A stretch of 64,000 nt of DNA from Oreohelix idahoensis (lineage: Eukaryota > Mollusca > Gastropoda > Stylommatophora > Oreohelicidae), in assembly GCA_024509875.1 (NCBI GenBank), contig JAMPIV010016236.1, positions 62,001 through 126,000 on the forward strand. The letters run 5' to 3'. Every line of letters begins with the position of its first letter. The stretch's first letter is position 1. Positions 23,955 through 35,545 of this stretch are shown one piece after another. A model generated the notes under the pieces. The model saw nothing but the letters and a program-made list of their open reading frames with translations, had not been told where the DNA came from and searched no databases. A program made the translations under genes and the position numbers.

Positions 23955-25020
23955 AATAAATATTCATCATCATCATCAGTTGCCATCTACACAACGAAGG
24001 TTGGCTGTAATGGATCTCCAACGTCTTCTGTCTCTTGTCTTGGTGGTACACTCTGATAGACTCTTTCCCGTCCATCTCTTGATGTTATCTTCCCACTTAT
24101 AGCGCTGTCTTCCCCTTGCACGTTTGCCTTCAACTCTCCCTTCTGTTATGGTCTTCTGCAAGGTGTTATGCCTTTTTATGTGGCCAAAGTATTTTAGCTG
24201 TCGAACTTTGACCTCTCTCATTAGTTCTCTTTTCATACCTAGATTTTCTAGGACCTCCTTATTTGTTTTCATCTCTTTCCATGAGATACGCCCCATTCTT
24301 CTATATATCCACATTTCAAGAGCCTCAATTCTTTCTTCCAAATGCTTATTCATCGTCCATGTTTCTGCACCATACAGAAATGCAGAATATATATAACACT
24401 TTATGATTCTCAGTTTTAATTTGTGAGATAACTGTTTGGATGTCAGTATATGTTTCATGTTGTTGAATGTAGCTTTGACCATTCCTATTCTCTTCTTGAT
24501 TTCTGTTTCACATCTGCCATCTTCTGTTATTATATGACCAAGATATACGTAGCTCTTGACTTGTTCCAGGATTTTCCCATTTACGCTTATCTTTAATGTG
24601 GGTTTATCGTCTGTTTTGCTAATTATCATAGTTTTTGTTTTCTCAATATTAATGTCGAGTCCATATTCATGACTTATACTGTTCACTTGCTTCACTAGTT
24701 CTTGTAACTCCTGTTCGCTTTCAGCTAACAACACGGTATCATCTGCATATCTAAGGTTGTTTATTGACCTTCCACTGATGTTCAGTCCTGGTATTTCCTG
24801 TATCTGTTTGAAAATTTTTTCGGTGTATAAATTAAATAGGCAGGGAGACAGCACACAACCTTGTCTGACACCTCTTTTTATGTCTATGTATGGTGAATAA
24901 TTCCTTCCCGATCTTACTGTGGCAGTTTGCTCCCAATAAAGGTTACTGAGTATTCTTATATCTTTTCCATCAATACCTATGTCTTTGAGGCATTCAATTA
25001 TCTTCTCATGATGGATTAAG
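23955..25020 (-). pseudogene. 5'-truncated non-LTR retrotransposon: RT C-terminal half and tail
   Basis: On the minus strand from about 25020 the frame gives GRNYSPYIDIKRGVRQGCVL, then SPCLFNLYTE, the catalytic LRYADDTVLLAESEQELQEL box and VKSYVYLGHIITEDGRCETE, then YGAETWTMNKHLEERIEALE and the C-terminal RGRQRYKWEDNIKRWTGKSL, ending near 23976. RT copies the LINE RNA at a nicked target. The frame is open over about 345 codons, unusually good for a remnant. The 3' end carries a (TGA)n tail at 23955-23975 on the sense strand, as RTE-type LINEs do. The endonuclease and RT N-terminus are missing: classic 5' truncation. Confidence 0.9.
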
Positions 25021-25109
25021 AAATATTATATATAAATATAAATAAATATTAGACAAACATAAAGGTATGTTTTTTCAGGCACTCGTAAGAAATAAAGAAG
25101 TAGAAAACT

Positions 25110-25240
25110 AGACAACAGAAAAACAACAGACGTGAGTGGCTTACCCAGGACTCGAACCCAGGACCTTCCGTGAGACAACCCCGCCTAGCTATGCAAGCGA
25201 ATCACACTATCCTCCCTGCCACCTAGTGCATCGACCGTTG
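25110..25240 (-). repeat. tRNA-like SINE fragment
   Basis: Minus strand reads GGATAGTGTGATTCGCTTGC (A-box-like) and CCTGGGTTCGAGTCCTGGGT (B box). The spacing fits a tRNA-derived head, but the anticodon arm is degraded and I cannot define the 3' end or duplications. Confidence 0.5.
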
Positions 25241-25371
25241 GCTATATAAGTCATGGTTAGTTTGACTACGAAGATTCAGTGAAGATGGAAGGAGAAGGAA
25301 TGAAATAGCCACAGGAGAATTAGTTCTATCATTAAGACGACATGTCGCAAAAACAGCACAACATACCATAA

Positions 25372-25975
25372 TTATTTTCCTGCCGTGTTTAGCGAGTTAC
25401 TTGCTCTCAGGATAATAACAAAACAAGCAGGGTCGTTCATTGCAAAATATAAACGTTCTTCTTCTTTGTACACTATCAGACTCTCTACTTGAATGTTTTC
25501 AAAGAAAGCAGTAGTCAGTTTGAGGCTGTTTGAATCTCCGTAGAGCTTTTCCACGAATGATACTGGTGTCGGCCATATGCGCTTTCTCTGTTCCGCATAT
25601 GTTGGGCAACTTTGAAGCAAATGTTCAGCAGTTATTTCACCAGTGCCACAGTTACACTGATCGGTAGTTCCTATCTTTAGCTTGTTGAATAGATGGTATC
25701 CCAATCTGTTGTGGCCAGTGCAGAGCCTGAAGATTACCACTTGTTCTCTTTTGTTGAGCCGGTAGTAAGCATCATTCTGTGTGTGACCCGGATGTTCTTC
25801 ATCTCATTTGTTTCTGTATCTGATTCTGATAACATTCTTTGCCTCCTCGTTTGTTACGCTTGCATCAGGCTGAGGTCGATTTTCCACCTTTCTTTGCAAG
25901 TCTGTCAACCTCTTCATTGCCGATGATGTTACAATGTGATGGGATCCATTGGATCACAACACTTTTGAATCATTT
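25372..25975 (-). pseudogene. LINE fragment: RNase H end and C-terminal zinc-finger tail
   Basis: The upstream minus-strand part gives VVIQWIPSHCNIIGNEEVDR, the end of an RNase H domain (HC..GNE.AD-like), as in I/jockey-group LINEs. The 25372-25740 frame follows with IFRLCTGHNRLGYHLFNKLK, then CNCGTGEITAEHLLQSCPTY, the CxC...H...C tail of the same proteins. A frame break separates them (about 25740-25880). A relative is at 60602-60907. 5'-truncated and dead. Confidence 0.82.
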
Positions 25976-26104
25976 TGAATATAAACGTTTAATTTAATGC
26001 TGCGGGGAAAATGTGACAATTCTGAATATTTTTGCGCACACGGTCAATAAAAAATTAGACTGAACCTTGCAATCTCATCCATATATCTTTTGTTATATAA
26101 TATA

Positions 26105-26160
26105 AATATGTTCTCCCCTCCTCCCTTTCTCTCTCTCTCCGCCCCCCCCCCCCAACCAAC
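26105..26160. repeat. Pyrimidine-rich low complexity
   Basis: CT-rich tract ending in a run of C. No gene in 25976-26597. Confidence 0.8.
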
Positions 26161-26597
26161 TGTAGCTGTATTACATGTACCGATGAATCTAATCTAATCC
26201 CCTGCAACAGTTAGGTCAATGATTTCTTGTCTGTCTCTATTTTTCAAATGAAACTATATCAGGACATGTATGTGTTATTTCTGTAGCGACCTCCGCTCAT
26301 TCTTTCTATAATGTCAGCGTGTGATGTAAATCCGTCTTCAGTACCCTCCCGTATTGCAAGACATCTTTTCTTATTCTTCCACATTAATTACGATACAATT
26401 TTCTCGGCCTAGTTCATCAGTTTTCCTATTTTTAGCATCACTGCCAGTTTAGTTAGCTCGGCTCTTGGAATTGATGTCTCCAGGTCACTACCCAGTACTA
26501 GACGTCATGATGTCAGAATAATCTCTGGCATCAATCAGCTTTATTTGCCTCAAAGATCAAACAAACTGTGACCAATCTCTACAAGTGACAACAGGGG

Positions 26598-27275
26598 TTG
26601 ACATCCTTCTAATGCCTCCATTTCCCTTTCTTTTCGTACACGTGCCCTATTTCTCCTTTGTTTTCTCTCTCACACTCTCGACTTACTGTGTTTTTATTCC
26701 ATCGTCGACGACAGCGTTTGTCATCCTTCTAAAACCTCTTTCTTTGCCGCACATATGCACTATTTCTCCTTTGTTTTCTCTCTGACACTCTCGACTTACT
26801 GTGTTTTTATTCCATCGTCGACGACAGCGTTTGTCATCCTTCTAAAACCTCTTTCTTTGCCGCACATATGCACTATTTCTCCTTTGTTTTCTCTCTCGCA
26901 CTCTCGACTTACTGTGCTTTTATGCCATCGTCGATGCCACCGTTTGTCACCCTTCTAATACCTCTCTTTCTTTGCCGCACATATGCACTATTTCTCCTTT
27001 GTTTTCTCTCTCGCACTCTCGACTTACTGTGTTTTTATTCCATCGTCGACGACAGCGTTTGTCATCCTTCTAAAACCTCTTTCTTTGCCGCACATATGCA
27101 CTATTTCTCCTTTGTTTTCTCTCTGACACTCTCGACTTACTGTGTTTTTATTCCATCGTCGACGACAGCGTTTGTCATCCTTCTAAAACCTTTTTCTTTG
27201 CCGCACATATGCACTATTTCTCCTTTGTTTTCTCTCTCGCACTCTCGACTTCCTGTGTTTTTATGTCAACGTCGT
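26598..27275. repeat. 113-bp tandem repeat, about six units
   Basis: Successive units begin TTTGTCATCCTTCTAAAACC at 26717, 26830, 26943, 27058 and 27171; the first is more diverged. Spacing is 113, 113, 115, 113. Each has TTCCATCGTCGACGACAGCG and GCACATATGCACTATTTC. Plus-strand frames through it (such as 26868-27473) are by-products of the period and show no protein signature. Confidence 0.93.
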
Positions 27276-27694
27276 TGCCAGTTACGTTACCACTTTGTCA
27301 ACATCAAGTGCCGGTTTAGCGAGTTACTGACAGTCAAGCTGTCCACAAATCTTGATGATCTTCATCAGTATGAGTACAGCTTTTTACTTCTGCCTATACC
27401 ATCAATGTGTCAATCTGTCCATTATATTTCCATCCGATCTTTTCCTGCTTACAGTTCTCTCTATCGTCGCTGATGTTACGATGTTTTCGGGCGGCCCTCG
27501 TTTTTACCAAATTCTCTGTCAATGCCCATTATTATCTCTATGCCTTTTTCGTTAGACACTTTTGCTCTTTAGCTCTCCTTAGGGCTTTTTCGTTGGTTAC
27601 TTTAGCCGTCCATAAGAATCCTAACGCACTTTTGGGACATTATAAACTGTTTGCTCAAATTATTGTATCACTTGCTGTTTGTTCTCCAGGATTT

Positions 27695-27803
27695 ATTTCA
27701 GTACAATAAAACTGGTTTCTATGTAACATTTCAGTACAATAAAACTCGTTTCGATGTAACATTTCAGTACAATAAAACTTGTTTCGATGTAACATTTCAG
27801 TAC
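27695..27803. repeat. 33-bp tandem repeat, 3.3 units
   Basis: Units begin ATTTCAGTACAATAAAACT at 27695, 27728 and 27761, with a partial fourth at 27794. Unrelated to the acidic minisatellite despite the same period. Confidence 0.93.
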
Positions 27804-28159
27804 GTATTTTTGTCCACGTGTTCATCGACAAGGATTTAGCTTGAAACAAATTATCTTACGGCTTTTAGTAGCTAAGTGTAGTAGTGAAATATATTCGGTT
27901 TTACTGAGCAATAAGTACATACTGCCGCTCTGCAGCATCTGTTGCAGTCGTGTTTTTAACTGGACTTGCACCTCGATCTCCCGCATGAAAACTTAGTCTG
28001 CTAAAGGATAAATATAGGTCCTCATTTTAGTGGGTTTATTAGAGGCTATTTTTTTTTTTTTTAATCTATTTCTGTTTTAACGGAGAGATTATGTTCTTAA
28101 TTCATATGACGCTTTTTCCATATGGTGTTATCACAGTGCTAATATATTTAATATGTGTG

Positions 28160-28317
<158 letters not shown>

Positions 28318-28318
28318 T

Positions 28319-28384
28319 AAATTTTCGTGCTAAATGTTTCTTAATGTATTCGAATACATTAAAAAACATTTAGCACGAAAATTT
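28319..28384. repeat. 66-bp near-perfect palindrome
   Basis: Symmetric about TTCGAA at 28349-28354; only one of 33 pairs mismatches (C28340 against A28363). It starts AAATTTTCGTGC and ends with its complement. It sits exactly at the end of the TG tract, as many palindromic mini-elements or microsatellite-linked hairpins do. Confidence 0.9.
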
Positions 28385-29128
28385 ATTTCACAGATTTTGT
28401 CTGTCATGTCAAACGTCTGGAAGTACTAGTCTAGAGATTTGTCATCCTTGTTTTCAAAGGCGTGTTGTTGTTGTTGCTTAACTAGGGCTGCTGTGCTTCT
28501 CGCTCTTTTGCAGCCAACACCATGTTGAAGACTTGGTATTGTCTACACTGTAGATCTAGGCTTTTTCCTGTGGCTTTTCTGCCATTCCGAAACATGTGGA
28601 GTTGAGTTCATGAGCTCTAATTTCTCCAGCCTGGCTTGCATTTAAAGAATCATCATATCTGGTTCCAAGCTAAGAGTAAGTACTGTGTGGTATACTGTGC
28701 ATTTCCTGCCATCCAAGAGGGATCTTCAAAAATGCAGAGCTAAAATACTGTGCTCTGGTTCTGGGCTCTCCCAAGGAATAGTCATGTCATACACAGAGCT
28801 ACTTCTCAACTCCGCTTGTCTATCATGGAGTCCACAGTGAGATCCTTCTGTATGCAGGAAACCAGGAAAAAGTCAGAGTTAAAACTGGTGCTCAAGTGAC
28901 TCCTCTAAGCGTAGTATGCAATGCTGGGTTCTCAACATGCTTTACCACAGAGGGAATCCCTGGAAGTGTGCGGATGATTTCAAGAAACAATGAGGGTGTA
29001 ATTAGCATCACAGACGGAGGTTCACATCCACATCTGTATACTATATCATTGTGTTTAGCTGGTGGTTATATAAGAACGACTCCAAATATGCCTCTATGCA
29101 TAGAACTGTTGTAAATACTATTAGTTAT
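28385..29128. other. Unassigned, possibly degraded LINE
   Basis: No clear gene. Position just upstream of a LINE 3' end suggests degraded LINE sequence, but I see no RT motif in any frame. Confidence 0.35.
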
Positions 29129-29350
29129 GCTGGGAAGAAACTGTATCAATCATTGGGTTTATCAATGAGAAGAAGACGATGGAGATGTATAGGACACACA
29201 CTGAGGAAACCTGTTGAAAGCATTACAAGGCAGTCCTTGTTCTAGAATACCCAAGGCAGGAGAGGTAGAGGAAGACCACGGAACACATGGAGAAGAGAAC
29301 TGGAAACAGACATGAAAGAGATAAAGAAGAAATGGAAAGACTTGGTATGA
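29129..29350 (+). pseudogene. RTE-like LINE 3' end, fragment
   Basis: Plus strand encodes [20 protein letters not shown], then an amber codon, and RRGRGRPRNTWRRELETDMK. This is the same C-terminal block as at 47718-47970 and 48160-48505, from which it differs by scattered changes. The terminal GLCSF motif is not clearly kept here. Remnant only. Confidence 0.78.
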
Positions 29351-30813
29351 CGCTGTGGTGACCTGTCAATCATAACAGGGAAGCAAATCAGGCTGTGTTT
29401 ACCTCGTCCCCTCACGCGAGCATCTGTCAATCATAATAGTTCTCAGACAGGCAAGCACGTGGGAGAGACAAAAACACAGACCCTTTTGAAGTTTTGTTCT
29501 CAGGGGAAGTTAGAAACCCCTGGGCTCTTTGATCTTTTCCTGGCACGTGCCCATAAGCGTTAGGACTTTGCCGCCTTCAGGGAAGAACCTATTTTTAAAT
29601 TTTTATATTTTTTTTAGGTTCTTATGTGTCCTATCTAACCTTCACTTTCTTTCCTTTCCCCGACGAAGGCCTTGTGGCCGTAACGTTGGCTATTTTCTCA
29701 TTCTTTTGTCCTCGTAAGACGAATCACCTTTTTTGATTGTTTTTCACACCCATCCATTGTATTCCACGTCTTACCGCAGTTCCCCTCAACTTCCTCGAAG
29801 AATAGTTACGAGGTTTTATTGAAATAGACTCAAGATACGCGGTTATAAGATTGAGACTGAAACTAGGTTAAATAGCGACTCAACGCTAATTTTTGGCGGC
29901 AGTTGCTCAGCAACCGATGACGTAAATCGGAATAACCGAGACACTCCATCGGTGGGCATGTGAGATCCAATGAAATAAATAAAGAAATATTAGACTGTCC
30001 AACCTGAAGGCTGGTAAAGCCCGCGCCACTTTTGCGAAGGCAAATTTCGATATCAGAAATCATTTGATCCCCAAAAGCCAGTCTGTACGGACGTATAACT
30101 GCTGGTCTTGAAGTTTTCAAGATATCAACTCTGTGAAGCAGATAGCTTTCTTTTAATATGTTGGAAATTCTTATGTTTCAGTAAGTACAGCTTCGAGTGG
30201 CTTGTTTCATTTTTCAGAAATAAAACCTAGTTAGGCCAGAAATGCCTAACTGTACAGATAGCGAGCTGAACTTATAAGGGATGAAGCGGCGTTCGTAAAT
30301 GTCAGATTTAGCTACAAATCAATAAGAAAAGATACAGGCTCTATTGTCAATTTGCTCCTAAGTCGGATAAATCTAAGAAGCAAAGAAGTTAAACAGAAAT
30401 AATTACCCCAACTTGGATAGGCTGCAAGGAGAAGATAGCCAATAAATAACCAGTACCAAGACACATTTTTATGAGGATTGTTTTAAGAAAATGTATGCAT
30501 ATGACTTTGCTTACTATGGATTTGTAAATACAAGTGAATAAAATTGTTTTATTGGATCCAGAGGACTTGCTTAATTACCTCAAGTTGAAGAGTTTTACAG
30601 TATATATGGAACAAATAGTATGCTAATAATTGTCACACAACACAAAACATCACAGAGGAATTCTGGAACAAACCTGGGTTACAATTATCTTCAAGAATTA
30701 AGACCTCTGGCAGTATACCAGTAATTCCTGACTTGCGTGGTACAATAAGCATTTACACACCCCACACGGTCACACAGTAAACTTATAGTGAAGGATAGAA
30801 TACGTTATATTTC
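29351..30813. other. Unassigned interval
   Basis: No gene supported. A short direct repeat CTGTCAATCATAA occurs at about 29360 and 29425. Around 29660-29692 the text CCCCGACGAAGGCCTTGTGG then CCGTAACG resembles the degenerate hammerhead-like motif linked to Penelope-type elements. Confidence 0.4.
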
Positions 30814-31186
30814 TGTGATAGGGTGGGCGAGATGATGATGATGATGATTATATTGTGATGTGTGATCACTCTCCTGCTTACACTCGCACCGACCCGAACA
30901 ACAATAAAACTCTTGATTCTAGAGGCAGGGGCTATATTTATTTTTACAACCCATTCAGTGACAAAGCAAACATTAAACAAATAAACTAGCGAACATAGCA
31001 AAACAAAACTAAACAAAACACCCAACAGTGCCCGATGCTAATCTGAAGAAGCAAACAAAGCACAGAATAGTTAAAATCATAATATAATACTGAATGAGAA
31101 ACACCACGCTCTCACCTGTCAAACTGTCCTACGCCGCCACCTGACACACTCAACTATCACACACACACACACACACACTCATGTGT

Positions 31187-31335
31187 GTCGTCCAATGCGA
31201 CTAGTATGGTGTTGTGCATGAGGCTGGCAACCTCACCGTGTAACACAGATTGCTACCAAAACCACTACTGCCCGAGCATCTGAATGCTTAATATGAAGGC
31301 AAACCACACTGTTGGCCCCATGCTCCCTCAGGAGC
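31187..31335 (+). other. Three-hairpin module, copy a
   Basis: Hairpin 0 GTCGTCCAATGCGAC (31187-31201), hairpin 1 GAGGCTGGCAACCTC (31220-31234), then ACCACTACTGCCCGAGCA, and hairpin 2 GCTCCCTCAGGAGC (31322-31335). The same order occurs in the next copy and in RTE-derived sequence near 47206-48110. Confidence 0.7.
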
Positions 31336-31531
31336 GGAGAAGAGAAATATATACCTTGAAGTGAGCCCACGTGGTCTCACAACCATTCCTCACATAACCA
31401 TAATTAAATAATCATCAAATGGGCATAAAATAATATTCAACTATATGTACAACAAATACTCTCAATAACGAGAATAAACCACCACCTCGCAACTGATCTA
31501 TCTCAATATTCGTTACTGCATTCGGAAACAT

Positions 31532-31714
31532 GTCGTATGTGACGACTGGTGCGCTTGGCAACAAGCGTGTCGTATATGACCACTGATGAGACTGGGAATC
31601 TCATCACATGAAACACATTGTTACCGAAACAAATCACTGCCATAGCATATAAATGCTTCATGCAGGCTTCTGTTGGATTCAGCCGCACTGGTGTCGCCCT
31701 GCTCCGCAAGGAGC
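31532..31714 (+). other. Three-hairpin module, copy b
   Basis: Hairpin 0 GTCGTATGTGACGAC (31532-31546), hairpin 1 with an 8-bp perfect stem TGATGAGA/TCTCATCA (31584-31606), hairpin 2 GCTCCGCAAGGAGC (31701-31714). Loops and stem bases differ from copy a, while pairing is kept. Confidence 0.7.
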
Positions 31715-32901
31715 AAACAGAAACATTTATGTCTCAAATGCGCTTTACGCCCAAGGAGTGGCCTCGCGCTCTCCAGAAATCTAAATGACTATTCTCACCT
31801 CACAGTAACCCATTAAATGTATACAGTAGAATTATGATAAGTAGGCTATCGTGAAATACACTCAATTACTTTTACATTAAAGAAATAAAATATAATTACT
31901 CTTGACTTAACAACTAGAACTAGTCATCATATAAAGGAAAATTAACACGACAACTCTTTCTTTCCTTTACTGGGGAAAATTATCTTAATCTGCTTCCCAC
32001 CCACGTGTCAATTCACACAATATAAAACTGGCGTCTTCTTTATACACACGCATGGTGACGCGCCGCCTTTCATGACCACGTGGCCGCCATCTTGATAACA
32101 GTCAATATCATCTAAATTCAAGTAAAAAATCGCTTCTCTGTCCAGTTTCATGTATAAAACACTCTCCTACTAAATTTGCCCTTCTCTAATGAATGGAATA
32201 CTTGATACTAAACTCTTACATATGTGATTTGGGCTTTGCGTGCCTAATAAAACCGATCAAACATTATTTTCACTCATCTATCATTTCAAGACTAAATCAT
32301 AATGTCCTAAAAAGACATTTCCTTTGGAAACACATCTATCTATATCACTAAACATTAAAACTTCCACATCGATATTATTTCCGAATTATATAAAACTAAT
32401 GCTAATTTAAATTAACTCACGTGCTGAATGTACAGACTTATAGAACACGAATGCTAAATTCTACAAACTGCGCTTAAGAATTACAACTCACGTGCTCTGG
32501 TCCATCTGCTACCTACACCCGTCACCTCGTCGTTTGCTCTCTCGTGTGGGCTGATACTAGGAAAGGTCGCTTTTGGTTATCGCATTCTTTTATAAGGCCA
32601 GGTCGAATCACTCACTTTACTGCGCGCTGGGCGTATTAATCTTGGCTACTTAAATATCACACGCGATTATCGCTTTATAAGGCACTAAACCACTCAAGTA
32701 TGGCCTATAACTATCAATTATAACCCACAACTCTACACCACAACTATATGTAGGCTTTATTATGGCCTTTTCATCAATCTTCCTTATCTCGTCAGAATTT
32801 TTACATACTAGCGTGCTACGCGCACTTCTAAAATATGGGCGATAAATCTGCCCAAAAACAGGTAGGGGGCGGGCGTCTCCTTTTCGGCCCCATCACATTT
32901 C

Positions 32902-33447
32902 ATTTGTGCATATTTGTCATTATAGTTTCTATTATTTTTGATACCATACGACGAACTAACAGACGCCGAAAAATTTAATAGCTATTTAATGACCGGCGAT
33001 CATTGTTTGGCTAGCGCGTATGGGGAGAATAAATAATAACTAACATTGTACGCTGAACGCCGGCGTGAGCAGGGGCGGGCGAATTAACATAATTCAGTCC
33101 ATCAGCACCAGCGGTGTCTGCTAACTGGTAGGCGTAAGGAAACACCGTGTGCCTTTTAAATTTAATCAGGCCTGACGGAGTGGAGAAGAGATCGTCTTGT
33201 CCCCGTCTGTGTGTAGATATAGGATTAGCATATTTTTTTAATATAAATGTTTCTTGTATTCTTCGCAGACCTGATCACAAGGGTGGCCAGCGATCTTTTT
33301 TTTTTGGATTTGTTATTTTCTCCTTTTCTTGGCTTGTGCGTCACCAATTTCATTTGTGAACGGGCACTCGCCAGAGAGTACTGGAGGACAATAAATTTTG
33401 AACACTGGACTTACCAAACCCAGATTTATATTTTACCCGCCACAAGT
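32902..33447 (+). repeat. Possible LTR end with adjacent primer-site-like sequence
   Basis: The stretch before 33447 has AATAAA near 33390 and ends ACCCGCCACA. It is followed directly by AGTGGTGAACC, which looks like an LTR edge plus a TGG primer site. I cannot find the matching start or second LTR, and no gag is evident downstream. Tentative. Confidence 0.28.
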
Positions 33448-34640
33448 GGTGAACCTTATTTTATCCCGACTCCTGACAGTCGTAATTCAAGGAGAGTATA
33501 CCTCTCTAAATACCTACGCCGTTCAGAATCGGCGCTTTTAACACAGAGTTGGCCGATAGAAGAACCATCATCATCATATGAACATTATTTTTAGCAACCA
33601 GAGGTTTCCCAATACTGGAAGTATTTTTTCCTCGTTAAAGAGTGAACCCCAAGAATTCTCACAGTTTTAACTATTTGTAATAACACTTTTAGGAGATGCG
33701 CCATATTAGGCGTTCACCTCGTTTAACTAATTTCTGTGGATGTACTGGGGCCAATTAGGATCTGCGACAACTGGAGTGACAGAATATTAAGTGAAAATCT
33801 TGACTAATATAGATAATATATTCATTGAGTAATTCTATTACCAAGGGATATTACAGACCTACCATACCGGGCAATTAGGTAAGAGTGTGAGAGTGGGCAC
33901 TGTTTGAAAGAGTGTGCGAGTATTTTCTTGTTTGCGGGAAAACTATCCATATATATGATTTGTATAAAAGTTTGTTTATTTTACTGGGTCTCATAGAGTA
34001 CCACTACTGTTCATTCTGTAATACAGTGCTAACCTTCAACCTTCGGGTTAATAATTTCTTAGGGTTTTTTCTCCATTGGGGGAGGGTGCACTTTTTCTGC
34101 TTATTTCATATGCATGTAAATGAATCTTTGATATTTTCCTTTAGATATTTTGATGTTGTCGAGTTTTAATGATAATAAACTACAAAGAAACTTACCTTTG
34201 TGTGTTGGTCAAACCCATACCCATTTATCCGTAGTTTATTTTTCACGTGTGTGTGTCTTGTTGTCACATAGCTGTGTGTGTGTGTAGAGAAACGTATCTA
34301 TTCTTGATAGGGAGGTAAAAACTGTCTTGCAACCAAGTACAGTCGTACGGAAAGGCTGGAGGAGACAACCTACTCACTCCAGAAGCATATCTTTTCCCTC
34401 AATCTACCACCTGTGAAAAATCTATTTTCTATACCTTCTCGCGTATGTCGACATCCACTCTACTCAGACAGGGCAAAATAAAACAATTAACCTTCCGTAC
34501 GACAATCATCAGCACCAGGTCTGATCCCGTACAAAAGCAGGCTCAAAGATAGCATCAGCGACTAACGTGAACGAATTTATAGGAACACTGCCTGAAGAGA
34601 TTTTCATGGATTCGTAAAGATCTCACACAGCTCGTAAAGA
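33448..34640. other. Unassigned interval
   Basis: Open frames at 33247-33594 and 33912-34169 have no recognisable domain or codon-usage support. A short TG tract lies near 34243-34285. Nothing else seen. Confidence 0.45.
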
Positions 34641-34779
34641 TGTGACATAATGCATGCTGGTATTAGAAAAACGCGGGCTGGAAATAGCCCAGCAGACGAC
34701 AATAGTGGAAGAAACGAGACAGTAAAATCCTGGAAAGTTGAAAAGAGATGTCCAACCGAGACTTTCGCGATAACAGGAC

Positions 34780-34920
34780 GTGAGGCACAGCCAAGATATC
34801 AATTACCATTTCCCTTAGTGAAAAGATGTGAAACGTGCAAATGTCGTGAAAGAAAAATCAAATCAAAGATCAGATGGTGCGACATTTGACTTTATGTCGT
34901 GAGGGCTAAAATTATTTCAG
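34780..34920 (+). pseudogene. Possible piggyBac transposase C-terminal fragment
   Basis: The plus strand encodes KRCETCKCRERKIKSKIRWC, then DI, a stop, and in another frame LTLCREG. The Cys-x2-Cys...Trp-Cys...Leu-Cys layout recalls the C-terminal cysteine-rich zinc domain of piggyBac-type transposases. No DDD core is seen upstream and frames are broken. Weak assignment by pattern only. Confidence 0.3.
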
Positions 34921-34984
34921 GTCAGTGCTTGACATTATGGGTATTTATTGGACTATTATAGTCAAAGACATGAACCCTACCAAA

Positions 34985-35062
34985 GTCACCAACACCGATA
35001 TTACTAGAAAAAAACCCATCTTCACTGCCAGAATTATAGTCAGTACCACCGTCGATACCACC
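34985..35062 (-). repeat. Isolated relative of the acidic minisatellite unit
   Basis: Minus strand reads GGTGGTACTGACTATAATTC, then TGGCAGTGAAGATGGG, encoding GGTDYNSGSEDG. This is the same peptide unit as the arrays at 50560-57115 (DDGTDYNSDDE), 15 kb away and on the other strand. Flanking frames are acidic/aromatic but not recognised. Confidence 0.65.
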
Positions 35063-35545
35063 ACTTCTATAGTTATGAAATAATGTCCGGGTTGGCATGC
35101 ACCATAAGAGCACCAAACATGTGCGAGTATAGTCTAGTTTCCTGGGTCTCTGAGGTAGTGACGAAAGAATTTGTCTATTGACCCTTCAGGTGTGGCGGAT
35201 GAGGCGACTAATATGACTGTTGGAGTTCGTTTGTTGTTGTTTGAAAGTGTGAAAATGGGTTTGTTGAATCTGTCTACTTGACATAACGCGAATGGATTCA
35301 ATTTCTGAACGAAGTAGTAAAAAGTCAACTTGAACTTCCAACCATGGGCATATCAACTAATGCCAAGAAGGTGTATAGTTCATTCAATTTATTTGACATC
35401 ATACGGTTGACTAGACGAACATTCAATGTTGACGACGAATGGTTGACGTTCACTGGACAGCACACAACGTAAGTTTTCATATTTTAAATTACAGTTAATT
35501 CGTTCCTTAAGATAACCTCTTAGGTAACGTCAGACTAGTTATACT

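Larger units (their letters stand above)
30814..32897 (-). repeat. Solo LTR of gypsy family 1 (2084 bp), target duplication TTTC
   Basis: Both ends match the LTR at 4896-5572 (TGTGATAGGG at one side, CCCCATCACA at the other). The flanks carry a 4-bp duplication TTTC at 30810-30813 and 32898-32901, typical of Ty3/gypsy. There is no internal region, so it arose by LTR-LTR recombination. Between about 31041 and 32487 it holds about 1.45 kb absent from the other LTR, including two tandem copies of a three-hairpin module. Whether that block was inserted here or deleted there is open. It contains a CA tract at 31157-31180. Confidence 0.88.

Noticed and set aside
23815..24075. Minus-strand frame overlapping the LINE 3' end as a separate gene
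   Set aside because: Shares the LINE C-terminal sequence in another frame and runs into the 3' tail.
31581..31622. Hammerhead ribozyme at CTGATGAG...GAAAC in the solo LTR
   Set aside because: The TGATGAGA is fully paired with TCTCATCA in a simple hairpin, so the catalytic core cannot form as required.
33247..33594. Plus-strand frame as a host exon after a TTCTTCGCAG acceptor-like site
   Set aside because: No domain, and the stretch lies over a probable LTR edge and primer-site-like sequence.
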